Made by a program: the position numbers and the translations under genes. Below are positions 20,682-34,200 of a stretch of 64,000 bases of DNA, in pieces. This DNA is from Lineus longissimus (taxonomy: Eukaryota > Nemertea > Pilidiophora > Heteronemertea > Lineidae), in contig NC_088323.1 in the NCBI RefSeq assembly GCF_910592395.1, positions 10,401,501 through 10,465,500 of the forward strand, given 5' to 3'. The stretch's first letter is position 1. Each line of letters begins with the position of its first letter. Below the pieces are notes generated by a model, which saw nothing but the letters and a program-made list of their open reading frames with translations, searched no databases and was not told the origin of the DNA.

Positions 20682-21467
20682 TCATCCAAATTGTCTTGTC
20701 TTCTTAAGCTTTCCTGTTCCCTTTTTATGATTCGATCCGCACACCTCGGCTCCCTTCTTCTTCAGTTCTGGATGGTTGTGAGTATGGTGCTCTTTTGGGA
20801 TAGAAGCAGGGCAACTGATTGTATTGAGCCTTGCGTTGCAAAACAAAACGCTTAAACAAGATGAACAAAATACATGCTGGCATGGGGTTATGACTGACTG
20901 GGGGTGATATATGTTCGAACACACACAGCAAATAAAAGTAGAACTTAATTCTTCTGATAAACCGACAATTTCATATTCATCTAACAGGGGAATACGTTGT
21001 TCATGAGCTGGAAATAAATGCTGAAAAATCCCATTGGCTGCATCTTCTAGAACAAAGTCTAGTTTCTTCTTACTGGGTCGCCCTGCTTTCTTTTTTTCTC
21101 TCGCATTACACCCACCCCTTTTATAAATAGCAACTTTGGCACAGACTTTACATGACTCCTCAGTTAGAAGGAATGGAGTGAATAACTGCTCATTATCAGC
21201 AGCCAAAACTCTCTGCTCTGCAACTACAGATGAATCTGGTGAATATTTCTTCATGAAGATATAGCACAGCATGCACAATTTATCTGGGTGTTGCCTTGCG
21301 ACGTCACACCGAATATCTAAACACAAGGTGGAAGAAATCCCTTCTACATAGTTATTGCACAAAAGAGGTGACTTTCTTTTCTGAGCTTGACTTGGTGATT
21401 GTGCTGGTCTCAGACATATTCTGCACACCCTATTAATATTGTTCACATGAGTAATTTGATCGTGCAT
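20682..21467 (-). CDS. RAG1 N-terminal-like protein with RING-type zinc finger
   Basis: This single open exon of 261 residues has landmarks in the order of the non-core half of RAG1. First is CRIC followed about 40 residues on by LCLDIRCDVARQHPDKLC and MLCYIFMKKYS (the N-terminal zinc region). Next is a TPFLLTEESCKVC motif, then a basic RPSKKK stretch. Last is a RING-like finger, CCVCSNIYHP, TPCQHVFCSSCL. The final RING pair is not a clear CxxC (CPAS...H), so one ligand may be lost or replaced. There is no DDE catalytic core, and the frame ends in a basic tail. RAG1 N-terminal regions act in zinc-dependent dimerisation and ubiquitin ligation in vertebrates. Related N-RAG/RAG1L sequences exist in molluscs and deuterostomes. 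It may be a domesticated fragment or a transposon-derived gene. The start ATG follows CACC. Confidence 0.8.
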   Translation of the reverse strand: MHDQITHVNNINRVCRICLRPAQSPSQAQKRKSPLLCNNYVEGISSTLCLDIRCDVARQHPDKLCMLCYIFMKKYSPDSSVVAEQRVLAADNEQLFTPFLLTEESCKVCAKVAIYKRGGCNAREKKKAGRPSKKKLDFVLEDAANGIFQHLFPAHEQRIPLLDEYEIVGLSEELSSTFICCVCSNIYHPQSVITPCQHVFCSSCLSVLFCNARLNTISCPASIPKEHHTHNHPELKKKGAEVCGSNHKKGTGKLKKTRQFG

Positions 21468-22205
21468 GGTGAAAAAGGGGTTAAAATGACATATTACAAT
21501 GCAGTGACATCAAAATAATGCCTGCTACAAACAATGAAACAACAAAAAGAAAACATATCAACATGAAATCAAGCTTAAAGAAAAGGAAAAGACACAAAAT
21601 TTACAAGAGTAGTGAAAAATCAACTCACAGGTACCTTGACAATGGGTGTTCAAAATAACCTTGAATTCATGAAATATCCAAATCCTAACAGACTAATGCT
21701 GATATATTCCGAAATTTGAGGATATCCTTTATTGAATAAAAGAAACAAAATTGGCCTCAGAACCAGAGAACCCCCCACAATTCTATGCTAGATTATCAAC
21801 TTTCATGAGGAAACCACACATAATCCAATGCTACAGTCATGCCACGTGTAAACCACTTTTAAGAATGAGAAGCAAGAAAAGAATTTGACCTTAATGATCA
21901 GATATGTGATACGGGAAGCAGTAAACAAGAAAACACAAAGTTCACGGAGAGACAGACATTTATTAGTCATTAGAAGTGGCAGACCTCACACTATTCTATT
22001 CATGGCCGCCATTTTGAAACAAAGGTATTGCCAAGGAGATGACAGTGACCCCGTTTCCGCTGATGATTATCACTGCTGTGGCCTAGAAAACTAAAACACA
22101 CAATTTGTGGTGATTTGAACCGCCGTGCTACGTCATCATCGGACCACGCCAGCTCCGCGCCTAGATGCAGTGTAAAAAAATTCCAATCCAATGCATGCCA
22201 TGTCA
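21468..22205. promoter_or_regulatory. Head-to-head intergenic region, possible bidirectional promoter
   Basis: 738 bp separate the start of the minus-strand RAG1-like gene from the proposed start of the plus-strand SET gene. GGCCGCCATTTTG at about 22003-22015 matches a YY1-type core-promoter site. CpG-containing DNA follows (22100-22165). There is no TATA box in a convincing position. Promoter function is an inference from layout. Confidence 0.4.
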
Positions 22206-22229
22206 ATGACCAGCATGGCAAGTAGGAAG
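22206..22229 (+). CDS. Proposed first coding exon of the SET gene
   Basis: ATG 22206 (with a second in-frame ATG at 22215) encodes MTSMASRK and ends in phase 0 at AAG/GTAAGT, which matches exon 2. An out-of-frame upstream ATG lies close by. The exon is short, so its assignment rests on phase and on the strong donor. Confidence 0.4.
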
Positions 22230-25200
22230 GTAAGTTTCTTGCCCCTTTCCTTCAGTAATTTATATACCCTGTACTTATATATGTGCCACAACCACGCCCA
22301 GCGCGCTGTAGCTATAAAATTAGGTCACAGAGACTACTCGCTGATGCTGGCCTACGTGGTTTGATAGGGATACACTACCGACGGCCCTATGCATGTATGC
22401 TACACACACGTTGGTTACAGAATACACAAGGCTTGTCATGCTGCTCATGAGATCTGACATGGTCAAGTGCGGTGCTGGCGAGCATTAGTCATTTTTGTCA
22501 GTGATGGATTTACTTCAGCGTACGATTGTTTTCCTGGACTTTGTTGCATACAATGTCTTCAGGCCTTTGGTGAACTTAACTCGGATTGCCATTTTCTTCT
22601 AGGCCTATTCTGGATTTCATTGTGTTCGTTTTTAACTCTGGAGTCCCATGCGGACTTCCTCACAGCCAATGACACTGGCAGCAGTCTATTTTTTTTATGG
22701 AAGGAATATTATCATGGTCCCAATATTATTAGCCATCGGCGCTGGGTGATGAATGAAACCTCATCATCATCATTATCATTTCCTATGGAAACATGGGCAT
22801 GGAATGGATTATGGAACTTGGCCCAACCAGGTAAGCATAATGCTGGGGTCTGGGGAAATCATTATGAAAAAATAGGCCTGGCCTAGATCGAGCCCATGAT
22901 TATGAATTGGCCCTGTGTTTACATAAATGAGACGTGTCATGGTTTTTCGAACTTCCATAACTTTCAAAGTGTGGCACCTACAAAACAAAGAAATACACCA
23001 AAACAGAGCAGAAAAAGCCCGTAGATTTTGTAATCTGCAAGTTAGTAGGCCTATAGGCCTGACTTCTCAAGTGGGTGCAAAAACCACTTTAAGTCCAGAC
23101 TTGCCGGAATTCAAGGTTCAAAGTTTGCATTTTTTAAGTTTCGATCGTTCTGGAGGCTTCCATTTTGGAAAATTTCAATCGAAAAAAGGTTCATTCGATA
23201 GCCCACTGTCTGACAATTGAAACCTGCTGCAAACAACCCTTAAAAAGCTGAGTTACTCATGAGACTTTAAAGAAAAAACTGTCCATATCAAGTGCCGTTT
23301 TAGAGCCCGCTGTGAACCACGTGTGCGCGATGTGACATCGCTTCACAACAGTGCAGTCTGCAGATCGATAGGACGTTCTGATGTTACGAAGTCAACTTGG
23401 TGCAAAGGTACTGGAACTTTTACATTTTTGGTTATTTTGAGGAATAAATTATAAATATTTGGGTTTTCACCGATTTGGCCTAATTGACCATCTATAGTCA
23501 TTGTTTTTAGGAAAACTACAGTTAATTTTGTTGTCCTAAAACGTACTGGCAAAAAGTGAAAATACAGATGAAGTTGGGAACAATACACAAGGATTTCTTT
23601 GGGGTAAACAGCCCTGATAAACATGCTTCTCTTTGCGTCATGTTCTTCAGAATTTACAGATTAAAAACATTTCTTTGGTCAACTTGTGAAGTTTATATGA
23701 ATCTCAAAGGAAGCATACGCATGTAAACCATGGAAACAGTGAAAACTTGGAAAGAGTGTGGAAAATCATGGAAACAGTCAATAGAATCATATTATATTTA
23801 GCAAGAAAACACCCCACAATAGCCTGATACACAGTACGCATGTCATTACACATCATTATGAGTGAGTGAGTGAGGTCAGAGTTAGACCTACAGTTCATTC
23901 GGAAATGATTTTGCGCTGGGTTTTTGGGGATTTTGATTATATAGAATTTAAAGAGCTGGAGTTCTTCAAATCGCTTCGAATTTCAAAAATTCTCTCTGCA
24001 TTATAATAGCAGCGATATTTTATTCAAAAAGAATTTTAAAAATATCTAGATTTAAAAAAAATCGATATTCTGATAAGACTGTACATTTGTTTAGGGTGCT
24101 TGTACATTTCGCCATCGTGATGTCGAAATGATGTCATCTCGAGTCATGGACGAAAATTGTAGTTTTTCCCTATTTCTCAGTGGCAAATTGAGCTATGAAG
24201 ATATTTTTTTCTGCATAGAATACCACCCAAATTACCTAAACTGCTGGGAGATTGTTTTGGATTGTTGAAACAAAAATAATTGAATATGAGACATTTGCAA
24301 AATTTGATTTAGCTGACTGTATAACTTATTGTAACAGCCCAAAAATCATCTTCCAACTGGGATTTGAACCCAGAACTTCCCATACCGAAGTCTAATGCTC
24401 GACTGCTCGGCGGGCTTGAATGAGCATTGACACTGTTATCAGTAGGCCTATAATTAATTGTGAGCAAAATATATTTTTTCAAGAATTTCTTGATCTGGCC
24501 ACACAAAATAACAATATTTTAAAACATTTTCTTTTGATATAGACGAGGGGCCCACGTGCGGGAAATGGCACTGAAGCATGTGAAGAGAAGCCCTGTACTG
24601 ATCTGGAAATGAAATTTTTCAATCCCAGAAAAGGTAAGCACAAGATTTGTAACTAGAACTATTGTAAAACTATTGTGCCACGTTTCCTTCTTCCCGCCAG
24701 TTTGTTGCATGTTGGACAGTTTGTCGGCAAACATTTGAAATGGGTGGACTGGGCGACTGACTAGGGCCAGTTGGTTTTATTCAATCATGTCTGGCAACCC
24801 AACGCTTCCATTTTTAACCTTCACTTTTGAAAACATGACATTCCTGTGAAGTTACAATGCTCTGTTAATTAGGCAAATTTGGCAGTGTCCTCACTGACCT
24901 CATTTGTCACGTCCGATATCTTGATGAAGGCAACTGGCTAGGAGAGAATTGGTACAAGAATGGCCTGATTCTCCCCACAGATTATGGCCTTCTGCAAAAA
25001 AAATGTCAATTATAATCAAATTTGACACATAATTCACCCGGCTCCACCGACAATTGCTAGGTTCATAGATGAGAATGTAAGTTAACGATCCCCAAATCAT
25101 GCAAATCGCTGCATCAGAAGTTCGCAAAAAATATTTTTTTTGCATTTCATGGTAAACTAAGGTGAATGATTCCACGTCAGCCGTGGCTTGATCAATAATT

Positions 25201-28200
25201 TCAACTTCGTTTCCATTGATTGTACGCCTATCCTTTCTCTAGTGCATAAAAGCTTGCCATGCTGTTGCGTCGAGGATGAAGAGGATTCATAGCGTAGCAT
25301 GGCCTTATAAGGAATGTCACGTGCCTTTGGCGGGAGCGTGGTTCTGATTCTCGATTGGCGTAAATCTACATGACAATAGTACCGTTGACATCGACTATTG
25401 AATCTATTGTAGTTTGTACATCGTATTGTACTGCATGTAGGATTGTGATCAAGTTTAAGGGGCAAAGAGCAAAAGCACACCACATTCCAATACAATTGGA
25501 TCATTAAAACATTTTCCTCATTTTTTTGGAAGTGGCAATCTCATCTATAGATGTAGGTTGAAAAAGACCTCCCCCCTCTTCCTACCAAGAAATGTCCAAG
25601 GTGGCAACATTCTCCTTAGAACCATTTAGTAATATAGGGCGGTGAGGGTAAGGGTAACTGACTCCATGGACTCCAAGAATTGCAGTGAGTCCTGTGTCCT
25701 TCTCATACATGTCATACCTTGAAAAAATGAGATTTCATTGGAATCTTGATTTTATGAGGTTTCTCATTGTAAAACCACTTTTTCAGGGTTCTGCAAACCT
25801 CAAATAAATCAAGTTTTTAACAACCTTCAAAAAAGGTTATCAATTTCATGAACCTCATTTACTGCCATCCAAAGGAAAATTCTGATTCATTCATTTGATC
25901 AGTGAAAACTGATTTCTTTCTTATGAGTAACCCTTGAAACAATGAGTTTCTAGCAAACCTCACTTTTTTTTAGTTTGACTGGACTGCCTTAGTAAATATC
26001 AACACAGGGATAATAATTACTCTCTAATTCAGAATCCTAGCATGAACCCTGTGCCCCCATGCCCCATTTCAATGAAATTCATATCAGATGTTAGTATGGG
26101 AAGGGTGCCCTGCAGAAAAAAGCAAAATTTCAGGTCTTTCTGCAGTGTCCCGCTAAAGGGCCAGGTCATGTCAGAAGGAACAAAAAGTGTGTCTTTTTGT
26201 ATTGAGTTTGTATCAGCTGAAGTTAGCCAAAATAGGTGGGGAATGTACTTTCAATTGGCTTAGGCCGAATCCTTCTTGATGGCTTAAAAATTATACGTAT
26301 TGACCCCCCCCCCCCCCCCCCCGTTTTAAAAACCTGGTACTCAACTCTAGTTCATCTTGGCAATGGAAAGCCCAAGCCCAAGTCCACCTACAGTTACGTT
26401 TTTTTATGTTTCAGGTAGAGGTGTTATTGCTACAGACAGTATTCAACCTGGGCAATTTCTGCTAAGATACAGTGGGGATCTTATCTCTGCTGATGAAGGA
26501 GACCGGAGGTGTGAAGAATATAAGGAGCTGGAACTGGGAAATTACTTATATTACTTTTCACACAGTGGCAAGGAATACTGGTAGGGTTGTGCTTTGCATC
26601 TGGATTCGTGATGCAGGTTTTTCAATTACATGAAACAGGACGTTATGTTGTAGGCCCAAATTGGGCACCCAAAATGAGAAAAAAAAATGCTTAAGTTTCT
26701 CTTTGTCTTAAAAGTCACCAATTTAACTATTTAGAGTCAAAGTCTTTATTGCTTAGGACTAATAGGAGAAAAAAGCCTATAGTTGTAACTGAGTTCAACC
26801 ATGTCACAAACTACATTCACGGGCAAAAAAGCCCAAATTTATTGGGGACCATTTAAAATAGAGGGTGTAGCCCAAATGCCGTAATTGAAAGGCCTGTGAT
26901 GTCATGTCATGATGTTTTACTGTACTGGTACTCGGATGTAAGGTCAGGGAAGGCTGAGTATCATCTGGTAAGCCATAGGCCTACATTTTCCAGCATGTGG
27001 GATTAAGCCACTAGGCCGTGCTAGTTTAAATAGCAAAAAAAATGCTATAGCTGCCAAGCTGGCATGGTGGCTCAATCCCACATGCTGCATATTTGCCAAT
27101 TCGCCATGTTTTATAGAAACCCGGTTTGATTAACCAAGCCCAGAATATTTGTAAAATTAGTGCCTCCATCCATTCTTCACTAGTTTAATACCGGTTAGGT
27201 TGGTCATGTTGATTTATCAAATGAGCAATGAATTAGATGAATCACCTGCTGATAGCATTGAGATGTCTTTTAGTTTGCATAATCTAAAACTTAGCATGTT
27301 TTTAGTCAAATGACATGAAAAAGTATGTAAAAAATCCAGGCCACCTCCCTTGACCTTACAGTTACTGTGTACTTGCAGGAAATTCTGTCTCAGGTCAAGT
27401 ATAATTACGATTTTTAGCCTTTTTACAAAAAAATGGATGTAGCCCAGTGAATGCTTGGAGGTTGGGAGTTGTGGGGCATTATGTATGCCCCATATTTTTG
27501 GAATGACTCGCAAGGAAGGTTTCATTGCGGTGGTCTTCACGGTTTCTTCATGTCCACTTAGATATATGGCTCGAGCGCATAGATGTTGGTTTTCTTGTTA
27601 TTTCAAACTTGGATTGGCTTAGGCCATCTGTCTTGTCATCCTTTTTCATCATGAGTATGATTCTTGCGTCGTCTTTTTTCAGCATCGATGCCACTTCAGA
27701 AATATGCCTAGCAAGGCTGGTGAATGATGGCACGGGGAGAGAGAAGAATGCAAAAATGAAGAAAATAATCACTAATGGCAATCCTCATCTCTGTCTTTAT
27801 GCTACCAAAGAAATCAAGAAAGGGGATGAAGTTTTATATGATTATGGAGAAAAAGAGTTGGAGTGGAGAAAGGTTTGTTTGGTTATTTAATTTTTAGTCT
27901 GGGTTGATTGTGGTATACAATAGCCGCACTTACACCACCTGAAAATGGACCACCAATCTTGGTTCGGGAACCAATGCCGCACCATCGAAAATCCACCAAG
28001 CGCTTACACCAGCGCTGCAGCTAGTTATAAAATCCGGCTACAGATGGCGCGCAAACAATAAGCAGAACGCGGAAAGCCTTGGCAGAAAGCGCCATTTCGA
28101 AAGCGCCGCCTGGAGCCGAACCATCTAACTAGCTAATTGCCGATCCATTTGCGCTTACACCACGACAAAGCCGAGCTTTTAACAAGCCGGGCGAATTTGG

Positions 28201-31200
28201 ACCATCAAGCTTGGTGGGACAAATTCGCTCGGCAATTTGTATCGGCAATGGATTGCCGAACCAATTTGTCGCGGCAATGTGGTGGTGTAAGTGCAATTGG
28301 TCCACCAATATTTCGTGGTGTAAGCGCAGCTTATGCGACAATAAACCCTGATTATTCTGGTTTGTCATTCATCCGTTTACCAATGCAATGAATGCAATAT
28401 TTAGATTGGGTTTCAAAACCAGTTCCATTCATAAATGTTAGTCCAGCCACCAATTTTATCTGAAACATATGTTATATAAGCCAGTATTTTTTTCTGCTTT
28501 TAATTGAATGCATCCAGTCAGTTGTTAATAAATTGCTGTGTTGATAGTGTTGAAGATGGTAGGGACTGACATAGGGAATCCCCCTTACTGAGTCATCAAA
28601 CAGCCAGTGAGAAATGTAGCCATGGTATTACAGCTACACCAAATCTGAATATCCATTTTTCTGCATGGGGCCACAGGGGTAGTGAAAATTATCATCAGAA
28701 CTGAATAGTTTTTTTTGCCAGAAAAAATGATTTTAAGGCATTTTGTTCTGCCAATAATCACTCCCCAGGCCAGTGCCTTGTTCTAGCATGATTATTACAG
28801 GTGCATCCCCATAGATAACATATTTTATAGGAGGTCCTAGTTGAAGCACCAGCAGTTGAATGGACTCATTCTAATTTCAGGAGCCAGAGCAAATCAGAGT
28901 GGATGATTTCTGTAAGTAGTGAATTAAATTACCAAACTATCTCCCATGAGAGAGCATGACAAAAATGCTTGATGCTATTCCTTTCAGAGGTTGCCAACAA
29001 CTCTTTAGTACCAAACCTTGCCACAAAAAACAGAGGCCAAAGCCAGGCTGATGGTTGCCTTACGTAGCTTTTTTATGAAATCTGATGGCTGATAGCTCCT
29101 TTGGATAACCATCATCAATCTAGGCTTAGGGGGGTGAAACTGGAACTAAATTGACATTGTAGACAGTGATGTATGCAGCACTAGTTCCATTTCCCATCAT
29201 TTTTCAATGTTAAGTTGACAATGAGCATCCCATCTTTACCTGCCATATTGTGCCCTGTGCATACATGAAAGGAAATTTGAGGGTGTCCAGTTACATTACG
29301 AAAATCTAAAAACTTTGTTCTCCTTTATTTGCCATTTGGCAAAAACACTGGTCTGTTACAAGGGCATAATCCCCGCATAATTGAGACATAAGTTATTGGT
29401 GCAAACTGGGTCAGATAAGAATGGTTTGTTGTATGGCACATTAATCCTATTGTCTTATCTAATAACACTATAACAGCTAGGGCATTTATTAGCTTGAAGT
29501 AGGTCAATCTGATATTGAATTTTGGTACCAATTTGGCTGAGGGCTCATTTTCGTAATGCGCATTCAGTTTCACCACTAGTGATGCTCATCAAATGTACTG
29601 AATGAATTGCTGACCATAGTTTATGCCATGCGATGGACACATCTGGTACGGTACATGTGGCATTTTTCATTTTCAGGGTATCTGTTTCTGGTTCAGCTCA
29701 ATCACGACCTTTGTGTTGGCCAACAACAGGCAGCTGAAGGGGTTGAACAGGTGAGTGACCACACATACTCCCTCTAAGCACTGGAGTGTTAGTCTTAGAT
29801 CTTGCAATCACATGGCGTCCGTCGTCGTCGTCCGTTAGCTTGGCACGTTTCGTAACCACTGGAGGGATTGACTTGAAACTTCATACATATGTTCCCCTTG
29901 GTCAAATCTCCCCACATATCATATTTTCGGTCCGATCCAATTCTCTGGTTGGCCACAAGGGTGCGCAATGTAAAAACAGAAAAAGTGCAATAACTCTCAA
30001 ACGAATGGTTGTAACCTGACCAAATTTTTATGGTATGTGTATCTAGAGAGGACACATGACATATCAAACATGTTTTTGATTGACCTACTTTTCAAGGTCA
30101 CAGAGGTCAAAAGTTCAAGACATCACTGTCCGAGGTCAGAGTTCAAGTGTTCTAATCTTGTGTGTGCATGTATCTAAGTTGACTCTAACATGTCATTAAA
30201 TTTGAGGCTGATCAGACATCCAATATGGCTACCAGACGGCCATCATGAAAATTTGACTTCATCCAGTAACTCACTAATTAAGTCAGAATGTTCTTGGCTT
30301 GTGTGAGCATGTATCTAAGTACCTTCTACCATGTCGCCTAATTTTGGCCTGATTGGATACAAAAAATGGCTGCAAGGTGGTCATCTTGAAAATTGGACTT
30401 GGTCCTATTACTCACTTATTATACATGCCAGAATGTTCTGGGCTTGTGTGAGCATGTATCAAAGTACCCTCTACCATGTGACCAAACTTTGACCAGATTG
30501 GATATCCAATATGGCCACCAGGAGGCCATCTTGTATATTTGACTTGGTCCTCTAGAAAATTCCACCATGTCCCCAACTCGGGCATTCCAACTGTGTCAAT
30601 TTTCTCGAGGTAAGCACATGGTCCATTTCATAAGCTCAGCTGGCAGAGCTGGTAAAATGGTTCAAATGACATCGGATGTCCTTGGCATCCGTCCACTCGT
30701 CAACATGGGGTGGATGTTTTGTCATCTGGAGAGCTGTGAACCTCAAATTTAGTGGAGAGTAGCCCTTAATTAGGAGCTCTGATGGGAAACCAGAAATCAG
30801 TCCTGATCAGACAAGTTTTCACTAGGAGGGGGCACTTTAGGCGTAATATTTCTAAAATTTGCTAAAAAACAGAGGGACGTCAGATTCATTTTTCTACTAG
30901 TGAATCATGGATATCCCTGCTCCAATGGAACTTTTGATGTATGGAGTATTTTGATTAACCCTTTTGGGACTGAATTACCTCAGAAATGAGGGATTTTTGC
31001 ATAGGATTTGTCACATTTTAGAAAGTCGGCAGGTGCTATGCAGGTTGCAGCCCAATACTGTGGGGTTTTTGAAATACCCCTTAATTCCCAGCTGATAGTC
31101 TACTTATCACAGCAAGGAAAAAAATCACATACCGGTACATGTAACAGCATAGTTTCAAAATGACTGTCAGCCCCTCAGTATATTGACAGGCGCTGTTTAA

Positions 31201-34200
31201 AGTTCTCAAACTTCTTGAACTCATCAGCCCCAACGAGAGGTATGTGTCCCAAAACTAATCTCCATCCTATATCTAACTATTTGTTTTGTTATCGTACTCC
31301 TTTTTGTAATTACAGGCAGTACTTTTTACAAGAAGGACATTGACTCTGATACTTGATGATATAGAGGCAACACCTCAATTTTTACTTGGCCTTAAAGAAT
31401 TAGACCCTAAACTTTTGCAAACATTGGACAAGGTGAGTCATGACATTACAGTCGCAAGTATTCTGTTCTCCGAGTCTTGTTTCTTTTCCGTGGTCATAGT
31501 CTAGCATCAATGGTGCAAGGTTCGAAATTACTTTTGCCAACCATGCAGCAATTTTGCATTTTAAAATCTAAATCAATGACGCCATATCAAAATTTTGTTT
31601 AGCAATTCTAATAGAACTTTGATTACTGTATTTGTCAATCAACTATTGCCTTTGGGTAGGAATTCCTGAAATTTATTTCGAACCATATAGATGTGAATTT
31701 GCCTTTAAGTTCATTCACCACTCAACTAATCTTGTTTGTGAGTAGAGGAAGGCTGCTTTTGAAAATGAGCTTGCATGATAATCCTTTCTTTTACAGTGTG
31801 CGTCCAGTTGTGATGAGGAAATAAGGATGAAAGCCAAAGGCCTTCTTACCAAATTCAAACTTGGGGATAGACCTGGCAATGTTAAGAAAGGTAAGATTGT
31901 GAATTGTTATTAAATGAAGGCTCTTGAGTTAGTCATATAATAATAAAACTGCCCGAATGGGTGATCCGAGTCACTAGATCGCACGAGGTCATGTTCTCCG
32001 GCAATGACTTTTTGTTGCCGGAGAACATGATCTCGTGCGAGCTGGTGACCACAGGAAAATTGAAGGATGAAAATGGGCGCCTATTGATCACTCTGATGGA
32101 TATCCTGCTGCAAGATTTCCACCTTTCTTTCGAAGGTAATAATGAGAAGATATTTCTTAAAAGATTTGATTGAAGAACGTTCAAAACCAGTCAGAGAGGT
32201 AGTCTCAGTATGCACTAACAGTAACTAATGGTTGTGATGTGTTGTCCACTGCCTCTATCAAAGATATTGAGAATAGAGCTGAGTGCCTAATACAGCATTA
32301 TTAGCACTTTAGACAAATTGGGCAAATTTGGTGCTATGTAGGAGGAAACCGGAGACCTCAGAGTAAACCTACACTGTCAAAGAGAATCGCCCTTTCTATC
32401 ACATGAGGCCTGATGTCGGAGTGTGATTCGAACCAGCCAACTCAGTGGTAACAGGCGTGGATCTTGCCACTGCGCCACTTCCTCTGGTCTGGATGTTTTG
32501 TAATTATGAGCACCACCTATCTCAGAGGAAGGTTTGCCCCCATTGTCATTTACAGCGGCTTTCAAGTAAACTTTGGTATTTGTTTTAACTGTAACAGTCT
32601 GATCCTTGTCCTCTTGTCGGATATAGTCTTCCGTGGTGTTCATCAAATTTGCCAAGCAAATTTCCAATTCTAGTTTTTGAATTGACTGCTTTCAGGAAAG
32701 TCGCAACTCCTGTCTGACGGAAGTAAAAGTGCTATGACCGAGTCTGATCAGCCAGGGAAAGAAAATGTCCGGCCAATTAATCAGGAGGATGTGACTGAAA
32801 CCTCGGATATACATCGAACCAAAGGTAATTTAAAAAAAAACTTGCACAGAATTTGATGAAAGGTAACTTGTGTAGTGTTGTCAGCATGTAGCGCCATTTG
32901 GCTGTTGCAGTCCCTCAAAAGTCACAAAACAGATCCACTGCATGGATTATGATCACTGATTAAAGAAAACCACTGAAACCCATTGCAAACAGCACAAAGT
33001 GAAAATAAAATCCATGTTCAAGTTGATAAACTTGAGAAAAGCAGGCTTTGAATTTGGAACAATAGACATTAATTCTGGGACTGTATTCACGAAGCCCTCT
33101 TAACTATACGCAATGCGTAAACTATTGTCCACTTGCAGGTTTCCTTTTGTTCATTCCCGGCCTAACAATAGCTTACGTACTGCGTAAAGTTAAGAACTCA
33201 AGGCTTTGTGAATATGGCCCCTGATTTCTAACTGAACAATGCACACTAATGCAAAAAATTATAGAAAAAAATCAGAAAACAATGAAGAAAATGTGATAAT
33301 AGCATATATAGTATCACCCCAATTACGGGGGTACTTTTAAGAATGAAACCTTTCTTGTGGGTCATTTAAAAAATATGGGGCATATATAATGCCCCACTAT
33401 TACATGCACCTGACCTAATTACCCTTCAAATCCACCAGTGTTTTGTCTAAAAACTTTCATGGAATTAAGATAATTGGATACTTCTTGAATGCCTTTAGTC
33501 ATACTCGCAGGTATTTTGGACCTCTGTTCAGTTTAAAGGGGGTATTTGCCCCATGAGTCACCTGTAGGCTAGATTACAGGTTCCCCTCATTACTTGATAC
33601 TTTCAGACCTTTCCTCAATTTTTGTTTTCATTCCAGCATTCAGAGGTCGACAATCTCTTAAAACCTTCGGTGTCCGAATTTCTTTTGAGTTTTCCCAATG
33701 TGACTGGAATTCACCTATTTTTGTCAAATTTTGATGGCTTGCAAAAAAATAGAAAGATCAAAGATTTTTTTTGCTGGAAACTAATCAGGCACTAAAGGTC
33801 ATGAATTGTCACAAAAGTAAAATGCAGGCAAACGTTTCCCAGATAACAATATGCCCCTTATTTCTATATGCCCCTTATTTCTATATGCCCTACATGAAAG
33901 GTTTGATTGGTGAAACTGAAAATATCCCGTACATGATTATCATGCTACATGTACTTCCGAGTATGAGTGTGCAGACCTCTCATTTAAAGGAAAATAGTCA
34001 GCTGACTCTCTAAGGAAGTTGCCTTTTCAGGGGCATACCACGCTCTGCATTGCTTATGTCATAGGGTCGGATGAGGCTCAGTTACAATTACATTATTATA
34101 CCCATGCCTTAATAAAGTAAGATGTATCTTGTAATGAGCCGTGCCATGTGCAGAATTGTGGGGCATTATATTCATATGCCCAATATATTTGAATGCCCAA

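Noticed and set aside
22467-22886. 139-residue ORF in SET gene intron 1 as a separate gene or exon
   Set aside because: There is no domain. Its phase does not fit the exon chain, and the chain works without it.
24344-24415. Functional tRNA gene
   Set aside because: The B box and T arm are good, but the acceptor and anticodon stems pair poorly. I report it as a tRNA-derived repeat or pseudogene.
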